This document shows, in pieces, positions 13,070 through 14,494 of a stretch of 14,494 nucleotides of DNA. The number at the start of each line of letters is the position of its first letter. The stretch's first letter is position 1. Below the pieces are notes generated by a model. It saw nothing but the letters and a program-made list of their open reading frames with translations. It was not told where the DNA came from and did not search any database. Both the position numbers and the translations under genes were made by a program. This DNA comes from JBMOLK01 sp049325575 (GTDB lineage Bacteria; Bacillota; Clostridia; Acetivibrionales; Acetivibrionaceae), in the NCBI GenBank assembly GCA_049325575.1, contig JBMOLK010000124.1, positions 1 through 14,494 on the forward strand, written 5' to 3'.

Positions 13070-13921
13070 TTAATATGTGGAAAGTGCCCTGCTTATCATC
13101 ATGGCACAGTTTGCTCTATTTATGTAGCTCTCTTCGTTAAAGTCTGAATAAATACTGTCCTTTACTGTCAAAATTCCTACGTCAAACATTTTTTTCACTG
13201 AAATGCTATACCACTTACCCTGACTTACTTTTGAGTAAATGCCGTTTCTTGAAGTTTTAAAATTAAATGCCCTTGAAACAACCGAACTAACTTCAGCCAG
13301 GGTTATAGGCCTGTCAGGCTTAATAGTTTTATCAGCATAACCCGATATCAAGCCATGCTTTGATGCAAGCAGTATTATATCTTTTGCCCAATGCCCCTCA
13401 ATATCGGTAAACCCTGCAGTATTTTCTGCCTTGCCGTACAGTTTTAGAGCTTTTACCATAAGGACCATAAATTCTGCCCTGGTAATCTGACTATATGGCC
13501 TAAAGGTACCATCCGGCATACCGTTAACAATTCCTGCATCGTGAAGGTGGATTATATAATCTTGTGCCTCAATTGAATTTATATCGTTAAAAGGTAAAAA
13601 CTCTTTGTTATTAATATCTGTCATCCTAATTCTTATGGGAGGCACAGCCCCCCTTAGGTCAAAGTCCATTTGCGCCGTGTGGGGAAAGCCGTCCTTGACT
13701 TCATAACCTATATGTAATGTTTTACCATTAACAAGATAATAATGCGTTATGCTAATACCCCTTTTCTCACTACCATCGCTCCATCTTAGACTGATCCTTA
13801 TTTTATTTTCATCTATTGGTCTAGTCTCATATACCAATCCATGAGCACTGGCTAACTGAATATTAAAAAGAATAAAAAGCACTAAACTTATTATGTACAC
13901 TTTTACTTTATTTATATTCAT
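13070..13921 (-). CDS. Secreted protein with three S-layer homology (SLH) repeats
   Basis: A 283-residue exported protein. Residues 1-26 are a signal peptide (ASA-H). A beta-rich segment of no family I recognise covers about 27-110. Three SLH repeats follow: a clear one at about 115-160 (LHDAGIVNGMPDGTFRPYSQITRAEFMVLM core), a clear one at about 170-219 (FTDIEGHWAKDII, then GYADKTIKPDRPITLAE) and a degenerate one at about 233-280. SLH domains bind pyruvylated secondary wall polymer, so the protein should sit on the outer face of the wall. ATG 13921 is chosen because GGGGTG (complement of 13929-13934) lies 7 bases upstream; the TTG at 13936 has no usable site. It follows another SLH-like gene by about 60 bases and probably shares its transcript. 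Confidence 0.85.
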   Translation of the reverse strand: MNINKVKVYIISLVLFILFNIQLASAHGLVYETRPIDENKIRISLRWSDGSEKRGISITHYYLVNGKTLHIGYEVKDGFPHTAQMDFDLRGAVPPIRIRMTDINNKEFLPFNDINSIEAQDYIIHLHDAGIVNGMPDGTFRPYSQITRAEFMVLMVKALKLYGKAENTAGFTDIEGHWAKDIILLASKHGLISGYADKTIKPDRPITLAEVSSVVSRAFNFKTSRNGIYSKVSQGKWYSISVKKMFDVGILTVKDSIYSDFNEESYINRANCAMMISRALSTY

Positions 13922-13928
13922 TATTATA

Positions 13929-13934
13929 CACCCC
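13929..13934 (-). promoter_or_regulatory. Ribosome binding site that sets the SLH protein start
   Basis: GGGGTG on the - strand lies 7 bases before ATG 13921 and favours it over the in-frame TTG at 13936. Confidence 0.5.
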
Positions 13935-13982
13935 AAATCCTTCTTTTTAAGGACAAATTCTTAAATTTTGTATTTCAGATAA

Positions 13983-14494
13983 TTATTCCAATTCACCGAT
14001 ATATACCATAAGTTTTTCCAACAACGCTGCTACTTCCCCTCTTTTTATGGGGTCGCTTACCGAAGCAGGTCTTCCATTGTCCTTAATTACTGTCATACCG
14101 TTTTGCGCAATAAACCTTGATTTGCTTTGAGAGTCCAAAGTACGCCCTGTTTTTATCTCAAACACCCTTACCAGCATGGAATATGCCTTACCTACCGTAC
14201 AATTGCTGCTGCCGGTACTTACATCAGCATAGCTTATGATTCCGGCTTTTGCAGCCTCGTTCATGAAATCTCTTCCATAGTTATAATCCAATATATCCAG
14301 CATAAGCTTAACCGTATCTCCCAACTTAGCATACATGTCCGGCTCGAAAAGTCTTCCCGGAACGCTTTTAAGCTCATGTACCGATGCAACATTATTTATA
14401 ACTGTCTCGTATCTATGATAATAAATGTCGTCAAAATAGTCATTTCCTAATTCTGCTACAGCCATATCGCCTGTTTTTAACGTCTCGAAAGCAA
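13983..14494 (-). CDS. SLH-like surface protein, 5' part outside the window
   Basis: The frame is open to the right edge, so the true start is probably outside; the ATG at 14465 has no good ribosome binding site. The 169 visible residues show diverged SLH-type repeats: FEPDMYAKLGDTVKLMLDIL, then AAKAGIISYAD with VGKAYSMLVRVFEI, and near the C-terminus DPIKRGEVAALLEKLMVYIG. These follow the SLH layout (exposed start, K/R-G-E-x-A helix) but lack the usual FxDxxxHWA opening, so wall binding is uncertain. It precedes the clear SLH protein on the same strand and is likely its operon partner. Confidence 0.65.
   Translation of the reverse strand, partial: AFETLKTGDMAVAELGNDYFDDIYYHRYETVINNVASVHELKSVPGRLFEPDMYAKLGDTVKLMLDILDYNYGRDFMNEAAKAGIISYADVSTGSSNCTVGKAYSMLVRVFEIKTGRTLDSQSKSRFIAQNGMTVIKDNGRPASVSDPIKRGEVAALLEKLMVYIGELE

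Overview
The window looks like chromosomal DNA of a cellulolytic, spore-forming, flagellated clostridium. The DNA is AT-rich, a secreted esterase carries a type I dockerin (the cellulosome attachment module), and there are engulfment and mother-cell sporulation genes (spoIID, spoIIQ, spoIIID), flagellar rod genes and SLH-domain surface proteins. Both dockerin segments carry Asn-Ser-Thr where cohesin recognition is read, which fits the Acetivibrio (Clostridium) thermocellus side better than the Ruminiclostridium cellulolyticum side. That placement is an inference, not a database match.

Layout: at the left edge a gene tail and murC are the only genes on the + strand; murC ends at a strong hairpin shared with the convergent esterase. 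Everything to the right is on the - strand. In transcription order (right to left) it reads: two SLH-type surface proteins; a 287-base gap with a tiny ORF; ywmB-murA; a terminator; spoIID and spoIIQ; a bidirectional terminator; a 436-base gene-free stretch rich in hairpins; spoIIID; a terminator; mbl; a terminator; a sigma-D-type promoter; flhO-flhP-rod-binding protein; a NAGPA-family membrane-anchored protein; fabZ; and the dockerin esterase.

The order ywmB-murA-spoIID-spoIIQ-spoIIID-mbl-flhO-flhP-fabZ matches, from memory, the Bacillus subtilis chromosome. The block is therefore mostly ancestral Firmicutes core: peptidoglycan precursor synthesis (MurA, MurC), cell shape (Mbl), engulfment and spore envelope (SpoIID lytic transglycosylase, SpoIIQ LytM protein, SpoIIID regulator), flagellar rod and fatty-acid synthesis. 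The rod-binding and NAGPA genes, the esterase and the SLH genes are additions to that order.

Regulatory signals agree with the genes. A textbook sigma-F-like promoter (GTATA-N14-GGAAACAATA) sits on top of the spoIIQ start, and a sigma-D/sigma-28 promoter (TAAG-N15-TCCGATAT) follows the mbl terminator just before flhO. Several starts are better read at internal or non-ATG codons (TTG for murC, spoIIID and mbl; GTG for spoIIQ and murA), and positions here use those starts. No insertion sequence, CRISPR array, tRNA or rRNA was seen. The least explained parts are the hairpin-rich gap 8053-8488 and the small ORF upstream of ywmB. I do not see a clearly new multi-gene system.
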